A stretch of DNA of 64,000 nucleotides, from NCBI GenBank assembly GCA_963920525.1, contig OY986439.1:49231482-49295481 (forward strand), read 5' to 3'. Origin of the DNA: Dichetophora obliterata (taxonomy: Eukaryota > Arthropoda > Insecta > Diptera > Sciomyzidae). Under the pieces are notes generated by a model, which worked only from the letters and a program-made list of their open reading frames with translations, was not told the DNA's origin and did no database searches. Position numbers and translations under genes: made by a program. Position 1 is the first letter of the stretch; the number at the start of each line of letters is the position of its first letter. Shown here one piece after another: positions 1-11,811 of this stretch.

Positions 1-1275
1 ACTAAACCCCACACGGAAAAATACAATTCATAAACTTTTAATGAAAGCTGTTCATTAAATTTTTCTTTACCATGTTATGAATAAATTCATTATTTTTAAT
101 GGTTTTTTCGTTAACTTAACGAAAATTTTCATTAAAGTTTATGAACGAGTTCACAAATTTTAATGAAAGCAATTCATAAATATTTCCTCAGAGCAACTCT
201 GAAATATGAATTTATAAACAAGTTAATGAACAGTCTTCATTAAAATTGCCGAACAATCTCGTCGTCTAACGGAACATTGCTTTATTGTAGCAGTGGGTAA
301 CGACACAAATTATTCTAGTTCATTGTTGTTTGTGAAAAGTTATAAGTTAAAAGTGCTTAGAAATTAAAGATTAATAAAAGTGTACTTTCCAGTGATTAAA
401 ATATTTAACGTAAAGAATAAAAAATGTTTTGTGTTTTGTGCAATAAAGAATACAAAAATATAGATATCTTTGTAGAACATATAAAAAAACTGCAATTTTA
501 TTCTAAAAAGGACACTTTGCGTTGTCAATTTTGTGCACAATTGTTTGGTGGTGTTAATATTTATAAAAGAGATCTTATAAGAACGCATTCTTATTTAGAG
601 TCTTATAAAACAAAAACTATTGGCAAATGTTTGCAGCAATCAAAAACAAAAAGAAGCGCTAGCGCTCCAAACTGTGCAGCCGACGAGTCTGTTGCCAACG
701 AGTGTATTACCAACGAAGCCGATTGCATTGCTTGCGCAGACGAGTCAGTCAATTTTTGCTTGAAATATTTCTCAATTTTGCTAATCAATGTCTTCCTTTA
801 ATACTTTCATTATTTCATTTTATGTAATAAAATAACACTTATATTTGCCACTCTTACTCAAGGCTGTAAACGTAATGTTTGAAAACAACTCAATACATTT
901 TCATTTAAATTTATTAGGAAAAGTGTGTAATTCCATCATTTATTTCAAGAATTTCATAAATAAAAAATTTACTCAAATTTCCATTAAAATTTAATAAAAT
1001 TTTAATGAACTTCTTCATTAATTTTATGACCTTTTCATTAATTTTAGTGAAATTGTTTACTAAATTTTTTGAACTTTTTCATTAGTTTAATGAAATTCTT
1101 CATTGAATTTTAACGAACATATACATAAAGTTTAATGATTTTTTATTTTATTTTAATGATTTTATTCATTAAACTTCAATGAAATTTTTCACTAAGTTAT
1201 ACGTAATCATTAATTTTCTTCATTAAATTTCAAGTTTATGAATACCGTTAATGAAATTGTAACGAACGTGTGCGT
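1..1275. mobile_element. Candidate element with TTAATGAA/TTCATTAA-rich inverted flanks around a small ORF
   Basis: Both flanks of the ORF at 424-801 are packed with the palindromic words TTAATGAA and TTCATTAA (about 1-245 and 960-1255). The outermost parts read as inverted copies: ATTCATAAAC near 26 on the plus strand and again on the complement near 1232. This is seen directly. I infer a DNA transposon or foldback element with subterminal repeats. The left end may lie outside the window and no target duplication could be fixed. Confidence 0.4.
424..801 (+). CDS. Small C2H2-like zinc-finger protein, probably transposon-encoded and degenerate
   Basis: This 125-codon frame starts at the first ATG after a 160-bp AT-rich leader. 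It begins with two zinc-finger-like motifs. The first, CVLC (residues 3-6), is followed by FVEH about 12 residues later but lacks the final His (KKLQ). The second is CQFC (residues 35-38) with RTH at about residue 57, but its first zinc-ligating His position is Asp (KRD). Neither finger therefore has a full ligand set. The C-terminal half is low-complexity, with repeated DES/NE/ADE blocks and Cys. The ORF sits between inverted flanks rich in TTCATTAA, so I read it as the remnant of a transposon-encoded DNA-binding N-terminus. A host gene fragment is possible. Family not recognised. Confidence 0.4.
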   Translation: MFCVLCNKEYKNIDIFVEHIKKLQFYSKKDTLRCQFCAQLFGGVNIYKRDLIRTHSYLESYKTKTIGKCLQQSKTKRSASAPNCAADESVANECITNEADCIACADESVNFCLKYFSILLINVFL

Positions 1276-1334
1276 TGGTTCAGAAAGAACGAATATTTTC
1301 ATAAAAACAACGCACATAAATCACTGATTTTAAA

Positions 1335-2190
1335 AAACTAACTTCTAAACTACTACACATAATTTGACGAATGAGGTATCGTTACAAACGTTTTTACAGT
1401 GCGCTGGTTATAGGTTGTATGACGTCACATAAAATTGAATATAGCACCCCCTAGACGACAGAAAGTAAAATAAACCCAAACACCTAAACAAATTATCGTA
1501 ATTAAATAAAAAAATTTAAACTACTTATCAGAATTTGACAAAAAAGTATCGTTGGAAACATCTTGATCGTCCGCTGGCTAAAAACTAAGTGACGTCACAT
1601 AAAAGTTAATATGGCGCCCTCTGGAGGACAGAAAGTCAACTTAACCCCTAACTTCTAAACAACTTATCAGAATTTAGCAAATGAGGTTTCGTTGGACGCG
1701 TTTTGATCGTCGGCTAGCTATGACGTCAAATTCAATATAATATAGCGCCCTCTAAGGGACATAAAGTAAACTAAACCACCAACTTCTGAGCTACTTATCA
1801 TGTTTTGATAAATGAAGTATCGTTGGAAGCGTTTTCTTCATACGGTGGTTAAAGGCTACGTGACGTAAAATTGAATTTAATATGGCGCCCTCTAGAGGAC
1901 AGAAAGTAAACTGAACCACTAACTTCTAAAATACTTAACATATTTTGACAAATGAGGTATCGTTGAAAGCATTTTTCATGTCCTCTGGTTAAATGCTATG
2001 TGATGTCACATTAAATAAAATAAAGCGTCCTCTAGAGGACAAAAAATTAATTAAACCCCTATCTTCTAAACTACTTATCATAATTTGATAAAGCAGGTAT
2101 CGTTGGAAGTGTTTTCTTTCAGTCCGCTTATTATAGGCTTTGTGACGTCATATTTAATTGAATGTGGCGCCTTCTATAGGACACATTTTT
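1335..2190. repeat. Tandem repeat, six diverged ~130-170 bp units with CRE palindromes
   Basis: Six units repeat the order ACTTCTAAACTACTTATCA, TTTGACAAATGAGGTATCGTTGG, a TGACGTCA-like site, an A+T run, (G)GCGCCCTCTAGAGGAC and AAGTAAACTAAACC. The GTATCGTT words fall near 1376, 1546, 1687, 1818, 1958 and 2098. The perfect palindrome TGACGTCA (the CRE/ATF core) is intact in units 1, 2, 3 and 6 and mutated in units 4 and 5. No coding potential is seen. It is probably a satellite-like array or the internal repeat of a mobile element. Confidence 0.85.
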
Positions 2191-2459
2191 TTGTTTATTA
2201 AATAAAAAACTTACACATAATATATTTTATTGCATATAATACTAATTTATAGTGATGTTTAAAAGATATCCGTGGTCGTATGCCACCTACTCTAACAAAA
2301 CAATATATTCTTACAGTAGAAGGTGATCAAAAGCTTTAGGGCAAAGTGCATTATACATCTAGAGGGCGACATATGACAAAATATATGAGGTGGCATACTA
2401 CCACGTATATCTTTTAAACAGCACTGTGATATATTTTGTGTAAGTTGTTTATTTAATAG
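2191..2459. mobile_element. Palindromic (foldback/MITE-like) element
   Basis: The left arm (from 2191, through TTAAAAGATATCCGTGG to TGCCACCT at 2288) pairs with the right arm (AGGTGGCA from 2389 to TTTATTTAATAG at 2458). The left arm has about 25 extra bases near 2230-2252. The loop of about 100 bp contains CATCTAGAGGGCGAC, which echoes the GCGCCCTCTAGAGGAC word of the adjacent tandem array. The two may therefore be parts of one element. Confidence 0.7.
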
Positions 2460-2560
2460 ACAAAAAAAATTAATAGTTTGTACATAAAAATTTCAGGTGA
2501 TAATATTTTCTTGTTTCATACTTTTTAGAGAGCTCTTTTTAGTAGTCGAGTTTTAGTTTT
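2410..2560 (+). repeat. Arm A of a long-distance inverted repeat
   Basis: The reverse complement of this segment matches 5486-5612: AAAAAACTA, ACTACTA, CTCTAAAAAGTATGAAAC, AATATT and TATTAAATAAACAACTTACACA occur in the same order. The arms lie about 2.9 kb apart and face each other. They may be the ends of one element or two copies of a short element in opposite orientation. Confidence 0.7.
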
Positions 2561-2565
2561 TTAAA

Positions 2566-3535
2566 CTTCTTTTTTTGTTATTCAAGTTGTGTCAAAAAGA
2601 TAAACAAAACACACAATATTTAAAAACTTTTTATTTATTTTTACAACGAATTGATTTGCAATAGATATAATAAAGGTATTCACTTAAATGCTCTAATTTA
2701 CGATGAGTTGAAGTAAGCGACCATTTTTACAATTTTTTTAAAAATGCCGTCAAACAGAAAACCGACTCACATTTATTGAAAATAAGCCAAAGCAAATAAT
2801 TTTCTTCATATTTTGTTTGAAAAAGTAGTGCTTGCTGTGTTAATAAGAAATTATGAACAAAAATGTGAAAAACTTAATTATATGATTATAAGTTGGAAAA
2901 GACCATAAAAGATTTCATATATATTATATATGTGGGATTTCAAAGTACTAAGACAACACGGACTGGACAAAATTATAAAGTAGTTATTGACGCCACACTG
3001 CAACCCTGACCCAAAAACGAACGAAAGAAAACTGATTGACTTGTAGTCTCAAAAGAAGAGTCAGTCAAAAATTGATTTTAATAGATTGCACATTAAAATA
3101 TAACAACTGTAACTTTAAAATCAAATAAACATAAAAATGAAAACTGTTAAAAAAAATAATTGAATGTAAACAAAAACTTATGTGTTTGTTTTATTTGAAA
3201 AATCAAAGTTGGCTATAAAAATTAAATAAACCCACATATATATATAAATACGAAGATAAAATATGAACTCTGGTCTTCTTCTTATTGAATTTTATGTATT
3301 CACAATGACTCACACTCATTAAACATATCTTCTTAAACTTAATAGATGGTGAAACTTAAGCAAACTTCGGAATAACAAAACAACATCAATTGCACTGAGC
3401 TTATCGCAAATTTGCGATTTCGAAATTTCAGCAGTGAAGTGAATACCCGTAATATATGAAAGAAGGCTGCTTGAGAGAATGTCTTAATTGCTTTTGAATA
3501 GTTGCACAATTTTTGAAGTGAAACTTCCGAGACGG
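2566..3535. other. A+T-rich DNA without recognised features
   Basis: No open frame, repeat or RNA-like structure worth naming was seen here, apart from short A and AT runs (for example 2925-2937 and 3236-3248). Confidence 0.5.
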
Positions 3536-3636
3536 CGATTTTATATTGAGGGTATCATTTTTCGAGTCACGTCACGAAAAATTTTCTCCACCAAAATATT
3601 TCGAGTCTCGTCACGTTTTTGTCCACATGAGCAATG

Positions 3637-3965
3637 ATATTTTCCTTTTTTCGTGTTTCTTGTATGGGAACCTCTAGAAGGGTGGCTGATAGAGTATAGA
3701 TGTGGTCAAAAGAAATGTGAGGGGAGAAAAATTAGTAGGATCAATTCAGACATCTGACCCCCTAGGGGTCATTGACTTTTTGATATGAACTACAATAAAC
3801 ATATTTTTCTATTTTTTGTGTTTTTTTTATGGTGACCCTCAGAAGGTTACCATATAGAGCATAGGTGAGTTCAGAAGAAATATTGAGGGAGGAAAATTAA
3901 AAAGACAAGCTTATACATTTGACCCTTCTAGGCATCATACATTTTTTCTATATTTTGAGTTTTTT
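3637..3965. repeat. Degenerate tandem duplication, ~162 bp period
   Basis: Copy 1 (about 3637-3777) and copy 2 (about 3799-3945) share the order TTTTTCGTGTTT/TTTTTTGTGTTT, TATGG..ACCCTC, AGAAGG, ATAGAG.ATAG.TG, AGAAAT.TGAGGG.G and CATYTGACCC. A third copy starts at about 3945 and is cut off. The wording resembles the repeated intergenic DNA often seen in fly genomes. No coding potential. Confidence 0.65.
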
Positions 3966-5485
3966 ATATATGCGCCCAAAAATTTAATACGAAATGAAAA
4001 TTTTGTAAATTAATATTAGTTTGTGTTTTATTTGATGAATATATGTTATCCCTGGTAAAAATAAAATCGTTTTTAGCTAAGCTAAACAGCGGGCGAACGA
4101 GGCTTAATTTTAAAAACTTTTCTGGGGTTTAAAGGGTCGTCGTACGATGGTCTTTGCAGGACTTTTGGCCATACAGGAGCCATTCAGAGGTCGTTTGTAA
4201 ATAATCTCGGCTTTACAACGGGCGTACAGTGACCGCACATTGGCCAAACGGTGATTATTCTACAATGAAAAAGCAGCTTTTTTTAACTTCTGTCATACAC
4301 AAAAAATTCTTTTGCGCCACACACAAGTGAAAATACTATCAACATCGGCATTGCGCAGAGAGGCTTGCTTTTGTTGCTGCGCAGTCGTTTTCTATTGAAT
4401 AAGATCTTTGAAAATTTGGTAGCATACAACAGGAATTCAACGACAGTAGAACTTAATTTAGGCCTTGTACAGCTGTAGTCCGTCCAAATTTTTGGGCTCT
4501 AGTCATTTTCGATTATTTTTAGGCCATATTGGACCCATGTTCGGCCGTCCGGCCCATGTTTAACCGTTGTTCATGTTTAACCACTAGTATTTTTAGTAGG
4601 ATTGCTTTATTTTACGATATTTCAAATTGTTCAGTAGAAGGCACCTTTTTCTGCATTAAAGATGCAAATTATGCTATGATTTTCTCATATTGAATTGAAT
4701 TTGCAATGTAATATTCAACCAATATTGTCGCTAAGCCATTTAATCGGTAAACTCGATTAATCGAAGAAAAATTTTAATTATCTAAAATTTAAAAAAAACT
4801 TATTTTAGCTGATGTAACCATTAAAGGACTTGTTAATCCAATACTATATGCAATTACAATATTAGATAACAAATGCTCCATACCGTTGGCTTAAAAGCTA
4901 TTATTAACATCAATGATTCGAATGACTTTTCTTCAAATCTTCTTAGAAGAAACAATGCAGCTGTGCAATGCATGACACTGAAATTAGTTTTCTTTAAAAT
5001 ATTCAGATTTATTAGTGAAATTAATCAAATATATAAAAATGAGATGAGTCTTGAAAGTTTCCTATATGACCTAATTATTTATTATAATGTTAATTTTCTA
5101 TGATTTAAATACATGTGTGAAATTCTAAATGTGTGATAGCTTAAATCATTCTTGATTTTAAATGGAAATTCTAGTGGTTTGGTAGTTTGATAGTTTCTGA
5201 GTTTATTTATTGTTTATGATTTGTGTGTGCTTTTAGATACATAATAAAAAATTTCTTTCTTTTAACTTTTTAATATTAAAAATAACAATTTTGCATTGCC
5301 TGAGGGCTTTTTTAATCGAAAACGAAATTTATTTTATGTGTGTTTGTGCCTTATGAAAAACTCTTTTAACTCTCTATGCATAACAAACATCTTTGTTTAT
5401 AATTTGATCATCATAAGTAGTTATTACATTCGATTATATAAAAATTCTATCTCCAAAATTATTTCAACAAAAAATTAGATCAAAA
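3966..5485. other. Unassigned DNA with two GC-richer islands
   Basis: The stretches 4080-4260 and 4490-4580 are clearly less A+T-rich than their surroundings and could be remnants of coding DNA, but I recognise no protein. A 76-codon frame at 4873-5103 (plus) has no recognisable motif and is not called as a gene. Confidence 0.4.
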
Positions 5486-5612
5486 AACTACAACCCTACT
5501 ACTACAAAGTACGCTCTAAAAAGTATGAAACAGGAAAGTATTTCCATAAAAAATTGTTATGTACAAACAACTATTCAATATTTTTATTTATTAAATAAAC
5601 AACTTACACATA
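5486..5612 (-). repeat. Arm B of the long-distance inverted repeat
   Basis: This is the inverted partner of 2410-2560. It includes CTCTAAAAAGTATGAAAC (about 5514-5531) and TATTAAATAAACAACTTACACA (about 5588-5609). The arm ends where a different repeat, related to the 61247-62015 foldback, begins. Confidence 0.7.
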
Positions 5613-5614
5613 AT

Positions 5615-5800
5615 TAAGGTATTCACAAAGTAAGCTATCATGTCATATTGACATATTGTCCTAAAACTTTACAACTAAAATTTACAAGATAAATAAATGC
5701 AAATAAGAAACAGCTGTTTGATTACGAAACTGCAATAAACATAGCTTTCAGAGTTGTAATATATTAGTACCTTTTTGTATGGAAGGCAACAATAAAATCT
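5615..5800. repeat. Diverged relative of the 61247-62015 foldback family
   Basis: The segment opens with AAGGTATTCACAAAGTAAGCT and later carries TTTTTGTATGGAAGGCAACAA. The family at 61247 opens with AGGGTTTTCACAAGCTGTCG and carries TTTTATGTGGAAGGCAACAA. The shared order suggests an old copy. The right end was not found. Confidence 0.35.
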
Positions 5801-6389
5801 TTTCGATAAATTTTGACAATTTAGCTCGATCACGGATGATTGGGCCCCTGGTTTTAGTTTTTTTGAACTAGTTTTTTTATTTTATTTTAGTTTTTTAATG
5901 AACATATTTGAATAATAAGAACAAATTCTTTTTCAATAAAAAGGAATTAACTTATATCAATTCATAATTAATTAATCCTTACTATATTCAATTCTTTCGA
6001 TGCTGTTTTAGTAAAACTGTTTAAGTGTTTTCATAAAATTGAAGAATATTTAGCTATATGCGCAAAACATTAAATACAAATTTGATTAAAATCCGTTTGT
6101 GCTTTTGTTTTCAATAAACTTTCATAAATGTTGTAAATTTGATTTTTTAGCACAATTTGTGAAATAAGTAAAAGGCTCTGGTGAAATCTGTTTCAAATTC
6201 TTACATCAAAAATCTCAAGAAAATTAACTAAGAAAAGATTTTTAAAGATAATACAACTTCGTAATTTTAGTTCCTTCCTTATATGGGCTCAACACACTGT
6301 GTGCCCGACCTAAAAAATTACATAGATAACTTGCAAAGATGTAGCAGATTCCAAAAGGCTACTATTTTTAAGTTATGACGACATACAAT
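5801..6389. other. A+T-rich DNA without recognised features
   Basis: No frame, repeat or structural RNA was recognised between the foldback relative and the TIR element at 6390. Confidence 0.4.
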
Positions 6390-7042
6390 AGGGCCGTAGC
6401 CAAGGGGGACTTTCGGGGTTCAAACCCCCCAGAGGGTCGACATAAAATTTGAAGCTCAAAAAAAAAAGTTTTTGAGTAAAATTGTCAGTAACCGAAAAGT
6501 AGTTGACAATTTCCATACAAAAATTTTTAAAATTCAAATAAACTAATTTTTATTTTTTTTACTCTTTACACAATTTTATCAGATGGTGTTTATTTTATAA
6601 TTAATATTAAAGCTTTAATATGTTTAAATTTTATAAATTCTTTCCATGAATACAAGCACTCAAAACCCTTGAAAGTGAGAATCGCATTACAAATTATGAA
6701 GTTATTTAAACTTAAGTACAAATAACTAAAAAAAATTAAAAAAGGCATGAAAAACAGCATTATCTTTAATGCTATTGCAAAACATTAAAATTTTTTGATG
6801 CAGATTTGAAGAGCCTTTTCCGGCCTTTAATATCTGACAATTTATTTTTCTTACAACTATGATTTTTGCAGGTTTTTGCAAAACGTTTTAGCTCACTGGC
6901 TGCCATCGTTACAGGCAAATTAGTTTGGGAATCGTTGTAAAAAAAACCATGGCTTATTTTTAGAGGGGTAAAAATGGGAATCTTTCCATTTGATAAAAAA
7001 AGTTCATCAAATCCTCCCCCAAGGGTAAGTCCTGACTACGGC
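6390..7042. mobile_element. Non-autonomous DNA transposon with AGGGCCGTAG ends
   Basis: The left end AGGGCCGTAGCCAAGGGGGA and the right end, whose complement reads AGGGCCGTAGTCAGGACTTA, form a terminal inverted repeat. GGGGG-rich subterminal stretches sit on both sides. Flanks are GACATACAAT on the left and GACATACATA on the right: eight identical bases, then two swapped, fitting a slightly mutated 8-10 bp target duplication. The interior of about 650 bp has no transposase, so it is a MITE-like derivative. Superfamily is uncertain; hAT or Mutator would fit the duplication length. Confidence 0.7.
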
Positions 7043-8285
7043 CCTGACATACATACAACCATAGCCATTTTTATTATGACATTTCATAGAAAAAAATATG
7101 TAGATACATTTAAAAAACCGATTATTAAATTAAAATATCACTCAACACAACCTCGAAAAAATAAATATATATTGAGTAAAGAAAATATGCCCAGCAAAAA
7201 AAGATGAACTTGTAAAAATTGCTTCCAATGAAAAAAGAGCACAACGCAACAATTCCAAAAAAATTACTTAGAGCTCAATTACTGTTACTGGGACAACCGA
7301 AATCTCAAGAGCAACAAAAATATCCTTAGCACATGACCTAATAATAATCTATTCATAATGAGACTTTCAGCCACTTCATAAAAACCTTTTTCAAATAATA
7401 TCACAACAGATTTGCCAACTTGAGTATAATCTAAGGAGTAAATAGGCACAAAAACAAAATTCGCTTTATTGGAAGTAATTTTTAGCAAATCTGTTGTTGA
7501 CAATTAAGTTTAATTAAGAAAGCTTTTCGAGCAAATCAATTAGCAAAACTTTTTGATAAAAAAAAGGCACACAAAAAAAGACTCCATCTTATAAGCTGTA
7601 ATAAACACGAAAAGAAAAAAAAAAAGAATAATCTGTTCAAAGTAAAAACAAAAAAATTAAACGAAATATTTTAAATAGTCCTTGAAGCTATTTTATTCTA
7701 GATACCTACTGTTAACAAATTTTTCTTTGGTCAGCAATTTATTAATTATTCAAACGTGATTGAAATTTTAAATTTATGAAATGATCCCAAGAACAGACGC
7801 AAAACTGCCTATCTTTGAATCCTATTCATGAACCAAATTATTGAAATCGCCTTACGGAAAAGTTTCTTTAATTCAACAAAAGTCAATATTAAATACCAAA
7901 TGATAGAGCAAAGCAAATATTTTTTCTTCAAATTTATTTTTCTAACAAGCTAAAAATGTCATAGATACGAAATTTGCGGTGCGCTAGCTTATATATTAAA
8001 TATTTGAGCACCCACACTAATGTAAAAACAAAAATAAATTGAAAATTATAGACAAACATACGAGTATAATCTAGGGAGTATTTTTCTTTTCACATTATTT
8101 TTTTATTTGCTTATTACTTTCTATCAAAGAAAGACGATACATAAAAGCGTTATTATTTTTAATAAATTTAAGCAATTTGGAGAAAAATGTATAGTATTCG
8201 AAGGCAGCAAATAAATAAGACTGTAAAGAAAATTGACAAAAAGAAAGTAAAAGAAATAAAAAAGACAAAGTTGAAAGAAAATTCC
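7043..8285. other. A+T-rich DNA without recognised features
   Basis: Only short chance frames are present. No repeat or conserved motif was recognised. Confidence 0.4.
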
Positions 8286-8287
8286 AG

Positions 8288-8337
8288 CCACACGCACACT
8301 TACACACACAAACACACACTCACACACACACTCTCCC
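8288..8337. repeat. (CA)n microsatellite, interrupted
   Basis: Runs of CACACA with CG, TT, AA and TC interruptions. Overlapping frames of Thr/His or Cys/Val repeats here are artefacts of the dinucleotide run. Confidence 0.9.
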
Positions 8338-8339
8338 TT

Positions 8340-9836
8340 ACTCAAACATTCATGCTCCGTGTGGTTTGTCAAAATCAAGTCTGGTATTTTGTCATTTATT
8401 ATATTTCAATAAAAATATGTTGCTTCCTTCCCTTCCTGCTGTCACCATCTTGTGTTTTCATGCCTTCTTTCACTATTTTTATTTTGCTGTGCGGTGTGTG
8501 CATTTTTAACGGTCTTGCGGCTTTTGCGGTTGTATGCACTAAAATGGTGCCTATTGAAGAATTTTTTCTAGTCTACATTGGACGCAAGCAATATGCGTAA
8601 ATATGCAATTAATTTAATTCTATTTATATTTGCTTGCAAGAGCATGACTGTATTTGTGTTAATACAAATGTGTACGTGTCTTAAATGAGTCGTGCACGAT
8701 CTTTCTTAATCTCTAACGAAACTTGCGGAGTCGGTCATTAATTGACGAAAATCTAATTTAAAAGTTACGAGTTCGTGCACAGACACAATTTCGATAACAC
8801 TGTGCCACATTTTAAGGGTCATTGAATCCAACGAAAAAACGACCAACACAGGTCGAGAGTACTGATCTAGACCAACAAAAGAAGGGTTTGCTGGGTTAGC
8901 TCGCATTCAAATTATATAGGCATTGGAAGTTTGCTCCTTGCAGAGTATTTTTTAAAAATGAAGTGCTCATTAGGGCATTCGCATTCTAAGAGGTCTCAAA
9001 AGACGCACAGAGAGGAAGTTCTTTGTCGTATAAAATTTAGAAATTTAAGCAAAAACATCGCGCCAAGTGCTTGCTTGTCTTTGCCCTTTCCATGGCTAGG
9101 CGAAATTAAGAACAAAATATTTTTGTGAGGTAATACTCCTATCATTAAGGTCCTAAAAATATGAAAAATATATCTTTGATTTGTACCTGCGCTACTAACG
9201 TTTTGCAAACTTGTACAAAGAAAAAATTGTTTTGCTCCTGTTCGTCACAAAATCTGTTTTTAAATCCCTTGAAGGTTTTTCAACCCTTTAGATCTTTTTA
9301 AACCCTCTTACTATTATTATCATTAAAGCAATAAAAAAAGAAAAAACATAAGTTTGAGTTTTAACCGGCTGATTTTTTCTTATAAAATAGACAAAACAAA
9401 ATTTTTTTTTTGCTTGTGTTCGGCACAAAATCGATAATTTAACTGAATTAAATGCCAATATCTCTCTAAATTTATTTTTATCATGTTGGTTCATCTTTTT
9501 TTCATAGAAAAAACCAAATCGATTTAAAAAAAAGCGTGGAAACATAAAACTGAAAATTACTTTTTGACGTGTCCAATATATTTGGCAAATCTACTGAAAG
9601 GGTTAAAAGAGTGCACTATTGTAATTGTGATTAAAAAGTATTTTTTTTCAAGAAATTCTTTGTTTTGTGAAAGTTTACTAATGAATAATAAATAATCTAC
9701 TTATTGTATTTCCGTTTTAAACTCTACGTCTGTATATATAAAAAAGATATTTGAAAAAAATTTTATTTTATTAACTTGCAATTTAGATAATAAATAAAAA
9801 AAAACTATGCGGATATTTGCAGTTGTAATAACTTAT
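8340..9836. other. Unassigned DNA, partly GC-richer (8690-9125)
   Basis: A 66-codon minus frame (8706-8906) and a 65-codon plus frame (8931-9128) have fairly balanced amino-acid composition but match nothing I recognise. They may be relics of a mobile element. The remainder is A+T-rich with no features seen. Confidence 0.3.
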
Positions 9837-9837
9837 T

Positions 9838-11618
9838 TTGCATTATATATTATATATTATATATTATATATTATATATTATATATTATATATTAATTATA
9901 TATTATATATTATATATTATATATTATTATATTATATTATTATATATTATATATTATATATTATATATTATATATTATATATTATATATTATATATTATA
10001 TATTATATATTATATATTATATATTATATTATTATATATTATATATTATATATTATATATTATATATTATATATTATATATTATATATTATATATTATAT
10101 ATAATATATAATATATAATATATAATATATAATATATAATATATAATATATAAATATAATATTAAATATATAATATATAATATATAATATATAATATATA
10201 ATATATAATATATAATATATAATATATAATTATATATAATATATAATATATAATATATAATATATAATATATAATATATAATATATAATATATAATATAT
10301 AATATATAATATATAATATATAATATATAATATAATATATAATATATAATATATAATATATAAATATATAATATATAATATATAATATATAATATATATA
10401 TATAATATATAATATATAATATTAATATAATATATAATATATATATATAATATATAATATATAATATTATAATATATAATATATAATATATAATATATAA
10501 TATATAATATATAATATATATATATAATATATAATATATAATATATAATATATAATATATATATATAATATATAATATATAATATATAATATATAATATA
10601 TAATATATAATATATAATATATAATATATAATATATAATATATAATATATAATATATAATATATAATATATAATATATAATATATAATATATAATATATA
10701 ATATATAATATATAATATATAATATATAATATATAATATATAATATATAATATATAATATATAATATATAATATTAATATATAATATATAATATATAATA
10801 TAATATATAATATATAATATATAATATATAATATATAATATATAATATATAATATATAATATATAATATATAATATATAATATATAATATATAATATTAT
10901 AATATATAATATATAATATATAAATTTATAATATATAATATATAATATATAATATATAATATATAATATATAATATATAATATATAATATATAATATATA
11001 ATATATAATATAATATATAATATATAATATATAATATATAATATATAATATATAATATATAATATATACTATATAATAAATATATAATATATAATATATA
11101 ATATATAATATATAATATATAATATTATAATATATAATATATAATATATAATATATAATATAAATATATAATATATAATATATAACATATAATATATAAT
11201 ATATAATATATAATATAATATATAATATATAATATATAATATATAATATATAATAATATAATATATAATATATAATATATAATATATAATATATAATATA
11301 TAATATATAATATATAATATATAATATATAATATATAATATATAATATATTAATATATAATATATAATATATAATATATAATATATAATATATAATATAT
11401 AATATATAATATATAATATATAATATATAATATATAATATATAATATATAATATATAATATATAATATATAATATATAATATATAATATATAATATATAA
11501 TATATAATATATAATATATAATATATAATATATAATATATAATATATAATATATAATATATAATATATAATATATAATATATAATATATAATATATAATA
11601 TATAATATATAATATATT
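9838..11618. repeat. Heptamer satellite (ATATATT)n that switches orientation
   Basis: From 9838 to about 10100 the unit is ATATATT. From there to about 11618 it is the reverse complement AATATAT, with sporadic one- to three-base slips. The left arm of about 260 bp can therefore pair with part of the right arm of about 1.5 kb, making one huge hairpin. The tract is essentially pure A+T. Long frames of Tyr/Ile/Leu repeats across it are translation artefacts. Confidence 0.95.
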
Positions 11619-11651
11619 TCCATATAAGTAATATATAATTACTTATATGGA
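11619..11651. repeat. Perfect hairpin at the satellite edge
   Basis: TCCATATAAGTAAT, the 5-base loop ATATA, then ATTACTTATATGGA: 14-bp arms without mismatch, placed exactly where the heptamer array stops. Confidence 0.85.
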
Positions 11652-11811
11652 GCTCTTAAAGGAATGGCTAAAGTTAAGTTTTGGAACTAAATAAGTGATC
11701 CAATGCACTTAAATTATTCATAATAAATAATGTAAATGTTGTGAAATTTAACACTCGAACTGTATTGACCACATTTATAAAAAAGGAGAAAATATTGGAA
11801 AAGAAGTAATA

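Noticed and set aside
4873..5103. 76-codon plus frame as an exon
   Set aside because: No motif was recognised and there is no convincing splice sites or codon bias.
8124..8600. Frames over the CA microsatellite, including a 137-codon plus frame
   Set aside because: The Cys/Val or Thr/His runs follow the dinucleotide repeat. The rest has no motif.
9807..11623. Frames of 88-184 codons made of Tyr/Ile/Leu repeats on both strands
   Set aside because: They translate the (ATATATT)n satellite in different registers. There is no protein-like composition.
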